A stretch of DNA of 64,000 bases from CBDDFQ01 sp965227035 (GTDB lineage: Bacteria; Pseudomonadota; Gammaproteobacteria; Burkholderiales; Burkholderiaceae_C): positions 1,488,001-1,552,000 of the forward strand of contig OZ245724.1 of assembly GCA_965227035.1 (NCBI GenBank), in the 5' to 3' direction. Below, piece by piece: positions 33,631 to 42,574 of this stretch (positions are counted from its first letter, which is position 1; every line of letters starts with the position of its first letter). Both the position numbers and the translations under genes were made by a program. The notes under the pieces were generated by a model that was given only the letters and a program-made list of their open reading frames with translations, had not been told where the DNA came from and did not search any database.

Positions 33631-35493
33631 TTACCGGCGCTCGACCGTTTCTTCTTCCTCTTGCGCGTTCTCCCGATCGGCATCTTCGATGACCTGCGCC
33701 GTCTCCTCGTTCACCGGCTGCCCCGATTTTTGAGGTTTGGTGAGAGGCGTTGGGACCCAGCGGTTTCCGCGCATCAGATGCTGCCCGCTCTGCACGGTGC
33801 CGTTCACCTGCAGGGCCAAACGCTCTGCGTCGCGGCGACGCACATCGTCTGCCACGTCCTGAATGTCGTTCTCGCCCACGCCCAATTGCCTCAGGGCGGC
33901 GCCGCTGAACGCCATCGCCGATTCGAACGTCTCGCGAATCTGATAGTCCACTTTCAGGCGAATCAGTTCTGCAGCGTGCTGGCGGTCGTAAGCGCGGGCC
34001 ATCACTGGCGTGAGGGGAAACTCTTGCTTCATCAGCTCGACAATGCGGGTGCACGATTCCTTCTTGTCCACGCAAACCAGCACCGCGCGCGCCGTACCGG
34101 CCCCGCTTGCGTGCAACACGTCGAGTCGCCGCCCGTCGCCGTAGTACACGTTGAACCCGAACTGCGAAGCCACGCGAATCATGTCGGTGTCGTTCTCGAT
34201 CACTGCAATATCGATACCGCGCGCCAGAAGCGTTTGCGATGTGATCTGGCCGAATCGACCGAAGCCGATGATCAGCACGCTGGCATGCAGCGATACGGCT
34301 TCTTCGATGCCGTCCATGTTCGGCTTCACCTTCACTTTTGGAAGGAACTTCAACGCGAACACTGCAATGGGCGTGAGCGCCATCGAAATGATGATGGCTG
34401 CTGTCAGCAGTGCGTTGATGCCCGGCGGAAGAATGCCTTCGCCGGCCGCCGCCGAATACAGCACGAAGGCGAACTCGCCGCCTTGCGCCATGAGCGCTGC
34501 ACGTTCGATCGAATCGCGCGAATTGCTGTGAGTGAATCGGGACACCGCATACACCCCGATCGCCTTGACGATCATGTATGCGAGCACCCCGGCCAGAATC
34601 TGCCACCACTGGGAAAGCACCAGATTCAAATCCAGCGACATCCCCACACCCATGAAGAACAGCCCGAGCAAAAGTCCACGGAAGGGTTCGATGTCTGCTT
34701 CGAGTTGATGCCGGAAGGTGGATTCCGAGAGCATCACACCGGCGGCAAACGCGCCCATGGCCATCGACAAACCACCCCACTGCATGGCGAGCGCCGCGCC
34801 GAGGACCACGAGCAGCGCGGCTCCGGTCATCGCTTCCCGTGTTTTGGAGCGGGCAAGGATCTTGAAGATGGGGTTCAGCAGGAAACGGCTGACCGCGATC
34901 AATCCGATAAGCGCGACCAGTGCAACGCCGATCGTTACCCAGCGGGAGACGCCGGTCGCGTCGTCATGATTCGGCGAGAGGAACGCAACGGCTGCCAGCA
35001 GCGGCACGATGGCAAGGTCTTCCAGCAGAAGGATGGAGACGATGCGTTGGCCCTTGAGAGTCGAGGTGTCGCCTCGCTCGTCCAAAATCTGCATGACGAT
35101 GGCTGTCGAGGACAAAACGAATCCCATAGCGGCAATGAACGAGACCGGTCCCGAAAGTCCTGCAAGCATGCCGACGCCGGTCAGGAGAGCGCCGCAGACG
35201 GCCACCTGAAGCATGCCGATCCCAAAAATCTGCCCGCGAAGCTTCCACAGGCGGCTCGGCTGCATTTCCAGCCCGATCACGAACAGGAACATGACTACGC
35301 CGAGTTCGGCCACGTGAAGGATGGTTTGCGCTTCGCTGAAAAACGAGAAGCCAAACGGACCGATGACCAGACCAGCGGCCAGATACCCCAGTACCGAGCC
35401 CAGACCGAGCCTTTTGAAAAGCGGCACCGCCACTACGCCGGCCGCGAGTAATACGACTACCTTGACCAGCTCGGTCCCTTGTTCCAACGCCAT
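33631..35493 (-). CDS. Monovalent cation:proton antiporter, CPA2/Kef type with TrkA-N domain
   Basis: This 620-residue inner-membrane protein has about 12-13 helices in its Na+/H+ exchanger domain (LGSVLGYLAAGLVIGPFGF, the GVVMFLFVIGLEMQPSRLW core and VLSSTAIVMQ). A cytoplasmic TrkA-N (RCK) domain starts near residue 405 (VLIIGFGRFGQ, a Gly-rich NAD-binding loop). Kef systems release K+ in exchange for H+ when glutathione adducts form, protecting from electrophiles. A charged Glu/Gln-rich tail closes the protein. Whether it is KefB or KefC is undecided; no KefF/G quinone reductase is adjacent. Confidence 0.9.
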   Translation of the reverse strand: MALEQGTELVKVVVLLAAGVVAVPLFKRLGLGSVLGYLAAGLVIGPFGFSFFSEAQTILHVAELGVVMFLFVIGLEMQPSRLWKLRGQIFGIGMLQVAVCGALLTGVGMLAGLSGPVSFIAAMGFVLSSTAIVMQILDERGDTSTLKGQRIVSILLLEDLAIVPLLAAVAFLSPNHDDATGVSRWVTIGVALVALIGLIAVSRFLLNPIFKILARSKTREAMTGAALLVVLGAALAMQWGGLSMAMGAFAAGVMLSESTFRHQLEADIEPFRGLLLGLFFMGVGMSLDLNLVLSQWWQILAGVLAYMIVKAIGVYAVSRFTHSNSRDSIERAALMAQGGEFAFVLYSAAAGEGILPPGINALLTAAIIISMALTPIAVFALKFLPKVKVKPNMDGIEEAVSLHASVLIIGFGRFGQITSQTLLARGIDIAVIENDTDMIRVASQFGFNVYYGDGRRLDVLHASGAGTARAVLVCVDKKESCTRIVELMKQEFPLTPVMARAYDRQHAAELIRLKVDYQIRETFESAMAFSGAALRQLGVGENDIQDVADDVRRRDAERLALQVNGTVQSGQHLMRGNRWVPTPLTKPQKSGQPVNEETAQVIEDADRENAQEEEETVERR

Positions 35494-35608
35494 TTCGATC
35501 CTCCGTGAGCCATTGTCGTTGATCGGAATGAACCGTCAGGAATCTTTCAGCCACTGAAGGCCGCAAGAACTTGTTCAATTCAAGCAATGTAGTTTTTGGT
35601 GGTGAACA

Positions 35609-36907
35609 GTGGTAATTCAGGCAGTTTTTCCGTTCTCGTCCCGCATCGGTACCGACGCGGTTCCCTCTCGACCCGAACCTTCGGCGCGGGATTCGCAACC
35701 GCCGCATTTGCGAACCAGGCAGATGACGGAGAAACTGGACGCGCTGATTTCGGGAACCGTTCTGCCGGGCACGTTTGTCGCGAAGTCCGCAGAAATTCTG
35801 GGTCCGGACTTGCGGGTGCTGCTATTGAACAAGGCTGCCACCACCGCGACCCGAAAACTGATGCCGCAGATCGCCAAAGATCTGCGTAAAGACTTCCTTG
35901 CTCACAGCGCTTTCAAAGCCTCTTTTTATCAATCGCTCAAACCCGGTCACAGGGCCACCTTGAAGAATGGCGAGCCGGTGTCGCCACGCCAGAAGCAGGC
36001 TTTCGACCGTACCAATATGGGTGTCGACGGCTACGACGGCATGTCCGGTCTGCTTCGAGGAATAGAAATGAAAGAAGCGGCTCAGCCCCTGTTGGCCGAG
36101 CAGATGGGGCGCAACCGGTTCTTCCTGGAATTCGACACCTCGCAGAGCTGGAGACTGTTTGTCGACGCAGAGCACCAGCAAGAATTCGGTGACTACCGCT
36201 ACGAAAACGAATCCGGCTACATGGCCGGAATGATGAACAGCTATAGGCAGATGCTGAGCACGCTGCACGAACCGGTGTCGGCCGATCTGCTGCTCCGTCT
36301 TCACACGACTGCGGTAGATGGGGTGCTCAAGCGGGGAGAGACCGAGCGTTCCGCAAATCTTGCGCGCGAGTTGGGTGTCATCGACCCGGAACTCGACTCG
36401 TTCATGACGAAGGGGTTTCGCGACGGGCGACCGAATCATTTCGGCTTGGTAGTGGGCTTGAACTGTTCAGAGGCCGGTTTGGAAGAGTTGATGGATCTTT
36501 CCGATGACTACAGCGATTTCACGATCCGAACCGACGGGAAAAAGCAGTTGCTTTTCACCGAGCCCCGAAGCGCGACGCTCTGCAAATCGATCGCCACTCG
36601 AATCTTCGACGAGTACGACGACGAAATACGAACTGCCCGATCCACCGACCAGAAGCTCATGGCCATTGCACGATGCTGCCGCGATCTGGAAGCCAGCCAT
36701 CTGTTCATGGATGGCAACGCAAGAACCATCGGGTTCGTGCTTCTGAACGGCCTGCTGATGCGAAATGGCCTGCCGCCTGCGGCCATGGCCGATCCGAGCG
36801 TGTTCGATGGCTTCTCGATTTCGGAGTGCGCCGGAAAAATCGCGATCGGCCAGCAGAACTTTGTGGAGTTGCAGCAAATGTCTAGAAGGTCGAAGGCAGC
36901 AATCTAG
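35609..36907 (+). CDS. Fic-like domain protein A, putative secreted effector
   Basis: The 432-residue protein ends in a divergent Fic core, HLFMDGNARTIGF, starting at His364. The canonical form is H-x-F-x-D/E-G-N-G-R-x-x-R. The catalytic His, Phe, acidic residue, Gly-Asn and first Arg are kept, the second Gly is Ala and the last Arg is Phe. A helix of the form VLLNGLLMRNGL follows, as in Fic folds. Upstream lie an ESGYMAG segment and a GLEELMDL segment shared with the next gene. The Ser/Pro/Arg-rich, poorly ordered N-terminus (residues 1-40) resembles type III secretion signals. GTG 35609 and ATG 35723 are both possible starts. Fic proteins usually add AMP or related groups to host or self proteins, but activity here is unproven. 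Confidence 0.65.
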   Translation: MVIQAVFPFSSRIGTDAVPSRPEPSARDSQPPHLRTRQMTEKLDALISGTVLPGTFVAKSAEILGPDLRVLLLNKAATTATRKLMPQIAKDLRKDFLAHSAFKASFYQSLKPGHRATLKNGEPVSPRQKQAFDRTNMGVDGYDGMSGLLRGIEMKEAAQPLLAEQMGRNRFFLEFDTSQSWRLFVDAEHQQEFGDYRYENESGYMAGMMNSYRQMLSTLHEPVSADLLLRLHTTAVDGVLKRGETERSANLARELGVIDPELDSFMTKGFRDGRPNHFGLVVGLNCSEAGLEELMDLSDDYSDFTIRTDGKKQLLFTEPRSATLCKSIATRIFDEYDDEIRTARSTDQKLMAIARCCRDLEASHLFMDGNARTIGFVLLNGLLMRNGLPPAAMADPSVFDGFSISECAGKIAIGQQNFVELQQMSRRSKAAI

Positions 36908-36979
36908 AAAGTTTCCCGGCCCCAATCCAGGCGCGCCGCAGTTTCAACGCGTCATCTGCAAGTTTTTCAAGGAGATGAA

Positions 36980-38356
36980 ATGCCAATAGACACTGTCGAA
37001 GCCAAGATCCCGGGTGCGTTATCTATTTCAACCGCGACCGCGACTGCAGGTCAGATTCAAGGTGCCACTGCGTCCGGTCAGCCAGAGGCACGCTGCGCCG
37101 CCGGGCTTGACATGCCTGCGGCCATTTCTGCGCTCGATCGCATAGCGTTGACCAGCTGGGCCGGCACGGCCAACAACTTTGAACCAGACGCCCAGGCCGA
37201 ACAGATGGCGGCCACCGAAGTCAGACAGATCGTGCTTGCAATGCGCGACCCGAACGATCGTTCGGGCGATCTGAGCAGAACGGCGACGATCCTTCGGCAG
37301 AAGTATGTTCAGGCAAGCAACTTCAATCCGAAGGAAGAAGGGTTCTTCAATCGTTTCAATCCGTTCAAGACCGACAAGTCATCGCATAAATCGCCAAAGC
37401 CGTCCGCGCCGGCAATCGACCGCACGCCTTATCACAACATGTGCAATCTGCTGCGTGGCGCTGAATTGAAGGAGCTGGCACAGGTCAAACTCGAGAAGGA
37501 AATGGTGCGCCATGCCGCGTTCTCGAATTTCCCGGCGAGCGACACATGGCGGCTGCTGATGGACATGGACCGACAGGGTCCGAACGGAGACTACGTTTTC
37601 GAGGATGAGTCCGGCTACATGGCAGGTGCCATGAATGGCTTTCGGAAGATGCTGCAGACCGTGCAGGCTCCCTTGACCGCGGACTTGCTGGAAGACCTGC
37701 ACGACACCTGCGTAGATCAGGTCTGGGGACAGACATCCAGCGTGTATTTCCGATTGATCAACGGCAGGGGAACGAACCATCCGATAGCGCTGAAAAAGGG
37801 GTACCGAGATGGGAACAACAACAAGTTCAGCCTGTCTACCGACTGGAATGCCACTCCCGAAGGACTAAAGGAGTTGATGGACTTGGCGCGTGGCGGCAGC
37901 AACATCACACTTGAGAATGACTCGGGCGACACCGTTGTGGGCGCGCGAATGAGCCTGCAGGCCGCTAAACGCAATCCGGATACAAGCGTGGTTGCGCTGG
38001 CGTCGAAGGAGATTACCGAGCTTTACCTTGCGACCGAACGCAAGTCGCGAATCCAGTGCCAACAGCTTGCCAAAGACATCATCGGCAGATATCAGGACGA
38101 GATCAAAAATGCGAGGAACGCCGGTGAAAAGCGTGAGGCGATTGCACGATGCTGCAGGGATCTCGAAGTGAGTCACCTTTTTTCGGATGGAAATGCGCGC
38201 ACCATCGGTTTTCTGCTGGTGAACAAGCTGCTGCTTCAGAACGGGCTGGGACCGACGCTGATGCGAAATCCGAATCTGTTCGATGGCTACTCGGTCAAGG
38301 AGCTCGCCGCAGAAATCGAGGCTGGACAGCTTCGGCTGAATTCGATGCGCGTATGA
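36980..38356 (+). CDS. Fic-like domain protein B, putative secreted effector (paralog of A)
   Basis: The 458-residue protein is a tandem paralog of the preceding gene, 72 bases downstream, with its own strong ribosome site (AAGGAGATGAAATG). It ends in HLFSDGNARTIGF (His399), with the same Gly-to-Ala and Arg-to-Phe changes and a similar C-terminal NPNLFDGYS-containing tail. ESGYMAG and GLKELMDL segments are shared. The N-terminus is Ser/Thr/Ala/Gly/Gln-rich (residues 1-35), as in type III effectors, followed by about 80 residues of mainly polar helix and a low-complexity FNPFKTDKSS linker. No membrane segment is visible. Possible roles are host-directed modification or a toxin, and the pair may be functionally diverged copies. 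Confidence 0.65.
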   Translation: MPIDTVEAKIPGALSISTATATAGQIQGATASGQPEARCAAGLDMPAAISALDRIALTSWAGTANNFEPDAQAEQMAATEVRQIVLAMRDPNDRSGDLSRTATILRQKYVQASNFNPKEEGFFNRFNPFKTDKSSHKSPKPSAPAIDRTPYHNMCNLLRGAELKELAQVKLEKEMVRHAAFSNFPASDTWRLLMDMDRQGPNGDYVFEDESGYMAGAMNGFRKMLQTVQAPLTADLLEDLHDTCVDQVWGQTSSVYFRLINGRGTNHPIALKKGYRDGNNNKFSLSTDWNATPEGLKELMDLARGGSNITLENDSGDTVVGARMSLQAAKRNPDTSVVALASKEITELYLATERKSRIQCQQLAKDIIGRYQDEIKNARNAGEKREAIARCCRDLEVSHLFSDGNARTIGFLLVNKLLLQNGLGPTLMRNPNLFDGYSVKELAAEIEAGQLRLNSMRV

Positions 38357-38426
38357 AACATCCGGAGCACCGATAAAAGTACTGTTTCTGCGTGTGGCAA
38401 ACTCGCCCGCTCATCGAGCGAGACAC

Positions 38427-40784
38427 ATGCAAAAAATTGTCAAACAGATTGCGCAGGAAATTCGCGCAACCGAACAACAGGTCAAGACGGCCATCGAATT
38501 GCTGGATGGCGGCGCCACGGTGCCGTTCATTGCCAGATACAGAAAAGAAGTCACCGGCGGCCTGGACGATATCCAGCTCCGTGAACTGGAAGCTCGTTTA
38601 GGGTATTTGCGCGAAATGGAAGACAGGCGCGAAGCCATCTTCAAGAGCATTACCGAGCAGGGCAAGATGACCGACGAGCTGGCCGCCGCGCTGGCCGTGG
38701 CCGCCACCAAGCAGGAACTGGAAGACATTTATCTTCCGTACAAACAGAAGCGTCGCACCAAGGGCCAGATCGCGCGTGAGGCGGGTCTGGAGCCATTGGC
38801 CGATCTGCTTTTCCGCAATCCGATGCTGGTGCCAGCCGAAGCCGCTGCATCTTTCGTGAAAGCAGAGAAGGGCGAAGACGGCAGCGATTTCACGACCGCT
38901 GCTGCCTGCCTTGACGGCGTGCGCGACATCCTTTCAGAACGCTGGGCGGAAGACCCGGTGCTGGTGCAGTCTCTGCGCGAATGGATGTGGAACGAGGGCG
39001 TTCTCAAAAGCAAACTGGTCGCTGGCAAAGACGAGAACAACCCGGACGTCTCCAAGTTTCGCGATTATTTCGATTACGACGAGCCGATCGGACGAGTGCC
39101 TTCGCATCGCGCCTTGGCAGTATTTCGCGGGCGCACTCTGGAATTTCTTGAAGCTAAGCTCGGCTTCGCGGTCGATCCTGAACCGGGTCAACCCAGCCTT
39201 GCCGAAGGGCGAATTGCACTGCATGTGGGCTGGAGTCACGACAAGCGTCCGGCCGACGATCTGATTCGCAAATGCGTGGCGTGGACCTGGCGAGTGAAGC
39301 TGAGTCTTTCTACCGAGCGTGACCTGTTCGCGCGTCTGCGTGAAGACGCCGAGAAGGTCGCGATCAAGGTGTTCGCCGACAACCTTCGCGACTTGCTGCT
39401 GGCGGCACCTGCCGGCCCCCGCGTTGTGATGGGACTGGATCCCGGCATTCGCACCGGCGTGAAAGTGGCCGTGGTCGATGCGACCGGCAAGCTGGTCGAG
39501 ACTGCAACTGTTTATCCGCACGAGCCCCGTCGAGATTGGGACGGATCGCTCCACACGCTCGGACGACTCTGCATGAAGCACGGCGTGAATCTGATTGCCA
39601 TCGGCAACGGAACCGCGAGCCGCGAGACCGACAAGCTGGCCTCGGAACTCATCAAGATCGCGACTGCTGGCGGTGCACCTGCCATCGAACGCGTTGTCGT
39701 GAGCGAAGCGGGTGCGTCGGTTTACAGCGCGAGTGAATATGCAAGCCAAGAGATGCCGGACGTGGACGTTAGCCTGCGTGGCGCAGCGAGCATCGCGCGT
39801 CGGATTCAGGATCCGCTGGCCGAGCTGGTGAAGATCGATCCGAAGTCGATCGGCGTCGGTCAGTATCAGCACGATGTGAACCAGAGCGAACTGGCCCGCA
39901 CCCTCGACGCCGTGGTCGAAGATTGCGTGAACGGTGTCGGCGTCGATCTGAATACTGCCAGCGTCCCGCTGCTGTCGCGGGTGTCCGGCTTGTCGAATGG
40001 AATCGCGAAGGCGGTCGTCAAATGGCGCGATGCCAACGGCGCGTTCCGCAATCGCAAACAGCTGATGTCGGTCACCGGACTCGGAGCCAAGACATTCGAG
40101 CAAAGCGCCGGCTTCCTGCGAATTCGCGACGGAGAGAATCCGCTGGATATGACCGGTGTGCATCCGGAAACCTATCCTGTCGTCGAAAAAATGATGTCGC
40201 ATTCGGGCAAGCCGCTCCCTGAGCTGGTGGGTCGTGCCGACGTGCTCAAGACGCTGCGCCCCGAGCTGTTCGCCAACGAGCAGTTCGGCGTGATCACGGT
40301 CAAGGACATCCTGACCGAGCTTGAAAAGCCAGGCCGCGATCCACGTCCGGACTTCAAGGTTGCGCGCTTCAACGATGGCGTCGAAGACATCAGCGATCTG
40401 AAGGAAGGAATGATCCTCGAAGGAACGGTCAGCAATGTGGCTGCCTTCGGCGCTTTCATCGATCTGGGCGTGCATCAGGATGGTCTGGTTCACGTAAGCC
40501 AGTTGAGCCACAAGTTCGTTACCGATGCGCGCGAGGTCGTGAAGACCGGCGACATTGTGAAGGTTCAAGTAATGGAGGTCGATGTGGCGCGCAAGCGAAT
40601 CGGACTGTCGATGAAGCTGGGCGAAGCGCCTTCGCGCCGCGACGGTCCGCGCGACAACCGATTCGAGGCTGCGGGACGCGGCATGAAGCAGTCGCAGAAC
40701 TCGCAGAATCAGCGATCGCAACAGCCGGCAGCACAGTCGGCCATGGCATCGGCTTTCGCGAAACTCAAGCAACCGAACCGCTGA
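38427..40784 (+). CDS. tex: Tex family transcription accessory protein / RNA-binding protein
   Basis: The 785-residue protein (ATG 38427) has the complete Tex architecture: an N-terminal helical region (VPFIARYRKEVTGGLDDIQLRELE), a YqgF/RuvC-like domain (VVMGLDPGIRTGVKVAVVD), helix-hairpin-helix repeats (VGVDLNTASVPLLSRVSGL) and a C-terminal S1 RNA-binding domain (LEGTVSNVAAFGAFIDLG). A Gln/Ser/Asn-rich tail follows. Tex binds nucleic acids and influences transcription and virulence gene expression. A longer GTG start at 38394 lacks support. It follows the Fic-like pair by 70 bases. Confidence 0.95.
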   Translation: MQKIVKQIAQEIRATEQQVKTAIELLDGGATVPFIARYRKEVTGGLDDIQLRELEARLGYLREMEDRREAIFKSITEQGKMTDELAAALAVAATKQELEDIYLPYKQKRRTKGQIAREAGLEPLADLLFRNPMLVPAEAAASFVKAEKGEDGSDFTTAAACLDGVRDILSERWAEDPVLVQSLREWMWNEGVLKSKLVAGKDENNPDVSKFRDYFDYDEPIGRVPSHRALAVFRGRTLEFLEAKLGFAVDPEPGQPSLAEGRIALHVGWSHDKRPADDLIRKCVAWTWRVKLSLSTERDLFARLREDAEKVAIKVFADNLRDLLLAAPAGPRVVMGLDPGIRTGVKVAVVDATGKLVETATVYPHEPRRDWDGSLHTLGRLCMKHGVNLIAIGNGTASRETDKLASELIKIATAGGAPAIERVVVSEAGASVYSASEYASQEMPDVDVSLRGAASIARRIQDPLAELVKIDPKSIGVGQYQHDVNQSELARTLDAVVEDCVNGVGVDLNTASVPLLSRVSGLSNGIAKAVVKWRDANGAFRNRKQLMSVTGLGAKTFEQSAGFLRIRDGENPLDMTGVHPETYPVVEKMMSHSGKPLPELVGRADVLKTLRPELFANEQFGVITVKDILTELEKPGRDPRPDFKVARFNDGVEDISDLKEGMILEGTVSNVAAFGAFIDLGVHQDGLVHVSQLSHKFVTDAREVVKTGDIVKVQVMEVDVARKRIGLSMKLGEAPSRRDGPRDNRFEAAGRGMKQSQNSQNQRSQQPAAQSAMASAFAKLKQPNR

Positions 40785-40888
40785 GACGTTGCGCCAATAC
40801 AAAAGTAGTTCGTTAATTGACATTTCTGACAGGCACTAATCGACGGTTTTCCTGTTACAGCAGGTATCGTGGCGGGCGGAGGTGCACA

Positions 40889-41689
40889 TTGCAATTCGAA
40901 CAGTTGATTCGCGAACCCAAGGCGCTGCCCACAGTGCCCGAGGTCATCAGCGAATTGATCGCCACGCTGGACATGCCTGAATGCGAGACCGCAGACATCG
41001 CGCGCCTGATTGCGTCCGATCCGGTGCTGGCGGCCAAGCTCTTGAAGCTCGCCAACACGTCTTTCTTCTGGCGCGGTCGCACGGTCGGGAACATCGACGA
41101 CGGTCTTCGGGTGCTTGGACTGAGCAAGGTGAGGGCGCTTGCCATCGGCATGGCGCTGAGCGACAGCTTCCCCGCCATTCCAAAAAGCACCCTCGAGCAG
41201 TTCTGGAACTACAGCCTCAACTCGGCCGAGCTGTCTCGCATCATTGCCGTTGCCGCAAAGGCAGACGACGCGACTGCGTTCACCGCCGGACTGATTCACG
41301 GCATCGGCGAACTCGTCATGTGGGTCGGCATGCCCGAAGCGATGGACCAACTCGATCGTGTGGTCAAGCCGCTCGACGTCAGGCGCCATGAAGCCGAAGA
41401 ATCTATCTTCGGGTATTCATATGAAAGAGTTGGTGGCGAACTGGCGCGTCGATGGCGTTTTCCGTGGAAGATGGTCAATGCGGTCGAACATCATCTCTCG
41501 CCCTTGGATAACAGTGAATATGAGCCTATTGCGTGTGTAGTTCACATTGCTGCCTGGCGCGCGCGAACTATCGAGTTGGGTTGGTCGCAAACTGTCCTTA
41601 TTACGAATTACCCCGACCATGTGTCGGAGCTTCTGGGAGTCGATCCTGAAATCGTCTTGAACTACGCTTCCCCTGCAGAACAAAATTGA
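40889..41689 (+). CDS. HDOD domain signalling protein (first of two)
   Basis: I chose the TTG at 40889 because GGAGG lies about six bases upstream and the result (MQFEQLIREPKALPTVPEVI, 266 aa) aligns with the start of the next gene. The HDOD domain is seen in the LLKLANTSFFWRGRTVGNIDDGLRVLG and FTAGLIHGIGELVM segments, where the metal-binding HD motif is degenerate, as expected for HDOD. Such proteins act in phosphorelay or second-messenger signalling, often as adaptors. It is followed 46 bases later by a paralog. Confidence 0.85.
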   Translation: MQFEQLIREPKALPTVPEVISELIATLDMPECETADIARLIASDPVLAAKLLKLANTSFFWRGRTVGNIDDGLRVLGLSKVRALAIGMALSDSFPAIPKSTLEQFWNYSLNSAELSRIIAVAAKADDATAFTAGLIHGIGELVMWVGMPEAMDQLDRVVKPLDVRRHEAEESIFGYSYERVGGELARRWRFPWKMVNAVEHHLSPLDNSEYEPIACVVHIAAWRARTIELGWSQTVLITNYPDHVSELLGVDPEIVLNYASPAEQN

Positions 41690-41735
41690 CTCTTACCCTC
41701 ATGAATTTTTATTCCGCCATTGGAGCCGCCTGCAA

Positions 41736-42560
41736 ATGGAACTAAACGAGCTGCTTGAATCGCAAGCTGCGTTACCCAGCATCCCCAAAGTAGTGGAATC
41801 GTTGCTTTCGGAACTCCATCGCGAGGAGCCGAACGTGCGCACCCTGAGCCAGCTGATCAACACCGATCCGGCGTTGACCGCTCGCATTCTCCAGATGGCT
41901 AACTCCGCCTATTTCCAGCTTTCCAGAAAAATTCACAGCGTCCCCGAAGCCCTCGCCATCCTCGGCTTGGTCCACGTCCGATCGCCTGTCGGAGCCGTTT
42001 CGCTGGGCAGTGCATTCCGCGAAGTGCCCGGAATGAACATGCAGCAGTTCTGGTGCTACAGCCTGGACGTTGCCAAACTGTCCCGCTACCTCGCCACCGA
42101 AGTGCGTCAGAACCCGGCTGCAGCGTTCACGTCCGGTCTGATTCACGCGGTGGGGGAGTTGGTCATGCACTTGGGCATGCCCGAAAAAATGGCGGCGCTC
42201 GACAAGGTCATCAAGCCGCTGGAGCTCGACAGAGCACGGGCAGAGCGTCGCGTTCTGGGCTATTCGTTCGCGCAGGTCGGCGCCGGATTCGCCCGCAAAT
42301 GGCAGTTCCCCGCAGCCATCGTCGACGCGCTCGAGTACCAGTTCGCGCCTTTCGAGAACGAGGCGTACGAGCCGTTGGCAGGCGTGATCCATCTGGCCAG
42401 CTGGCGCGCTCGCGCCCGTGAGGCCGCTCTGGACGAGAAGGAACTGGCGGTGACTTTCCCCGACGTGGTCGGTCTTGCGCTGGGTCTGGATATCGACGTG
42501 GTTCTGCAGCAGGACCCGATCGACTGGACCACCAAGCGCGAAGCCAAGCTCTTCGTCTAA
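41736..42560 (+). CDS. HDOD domain signalling protein (second of two)
   Basis: A 274-residue paralog of the preceding protein, starting MELNELLESQAALPSIPKVV. It keeps the HDOD pattern (ILQMANSAYFQLSRKIHSVPEALAILG and FTSGLIHAVGELVM) and has a longer C-terminal tail. The pair probably arose by tandem duplication and may form a dimer or have separate inputs. No receiver or cyclase domain is attached. It is convergent with the iron alcohol dehydrogenase gene, with 14 bases between. Confidence 0.85.
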   Translation: MELNELLESQAALPSIPKVVESLLSELHREEPNVRTLSQLINTDPALTARILQMANSAYFQLSRKIHSVPEALAILGLVHVRSPVGAVSLGSAFREVPGMNMQQFWCYSLDVAKLSRYLATEVRQNPAAAFTSGLIHAVGELVMHLGMPEKMAALDKVIKPLELDRARAERRVLGYSFAQVGAGFARKWQFPAAIVDALEYQFAPFENEAYEPLAGVIHLASWRARAREAALDEKELAVTFPDVVGLALGLDIDVVLQQDPIDWTTKREAKLFV

Positions 42561-42574
42561 GTGCCGCTGGCGGG

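Noticed and set aside
33661..35451. Long plus-strand frame (596 codons) opposite the Kef antiporter
   Set aside because: Shadow of the antiporter gene; the product is His/Arg/Gln-rich, typical of an antisense reading of membrane-protein codons.
35494..36979. Search for a PIP box or hrpII box (TTCG-N16-TTCG) upstream of the Fic-like genes
   Set aside because: TTCG pairs in this stretch have wrong spacing (for example eight bases near 35690), so no hrp-type control is claimed.
38934..40823. Long minus-strand frame (629 codons) opposite tex
   Set aside because: Antisense shadow of tex; no recognisable domain, and the Tex frame is firmly supported by its S1 and helix-hairpin-helix domains.
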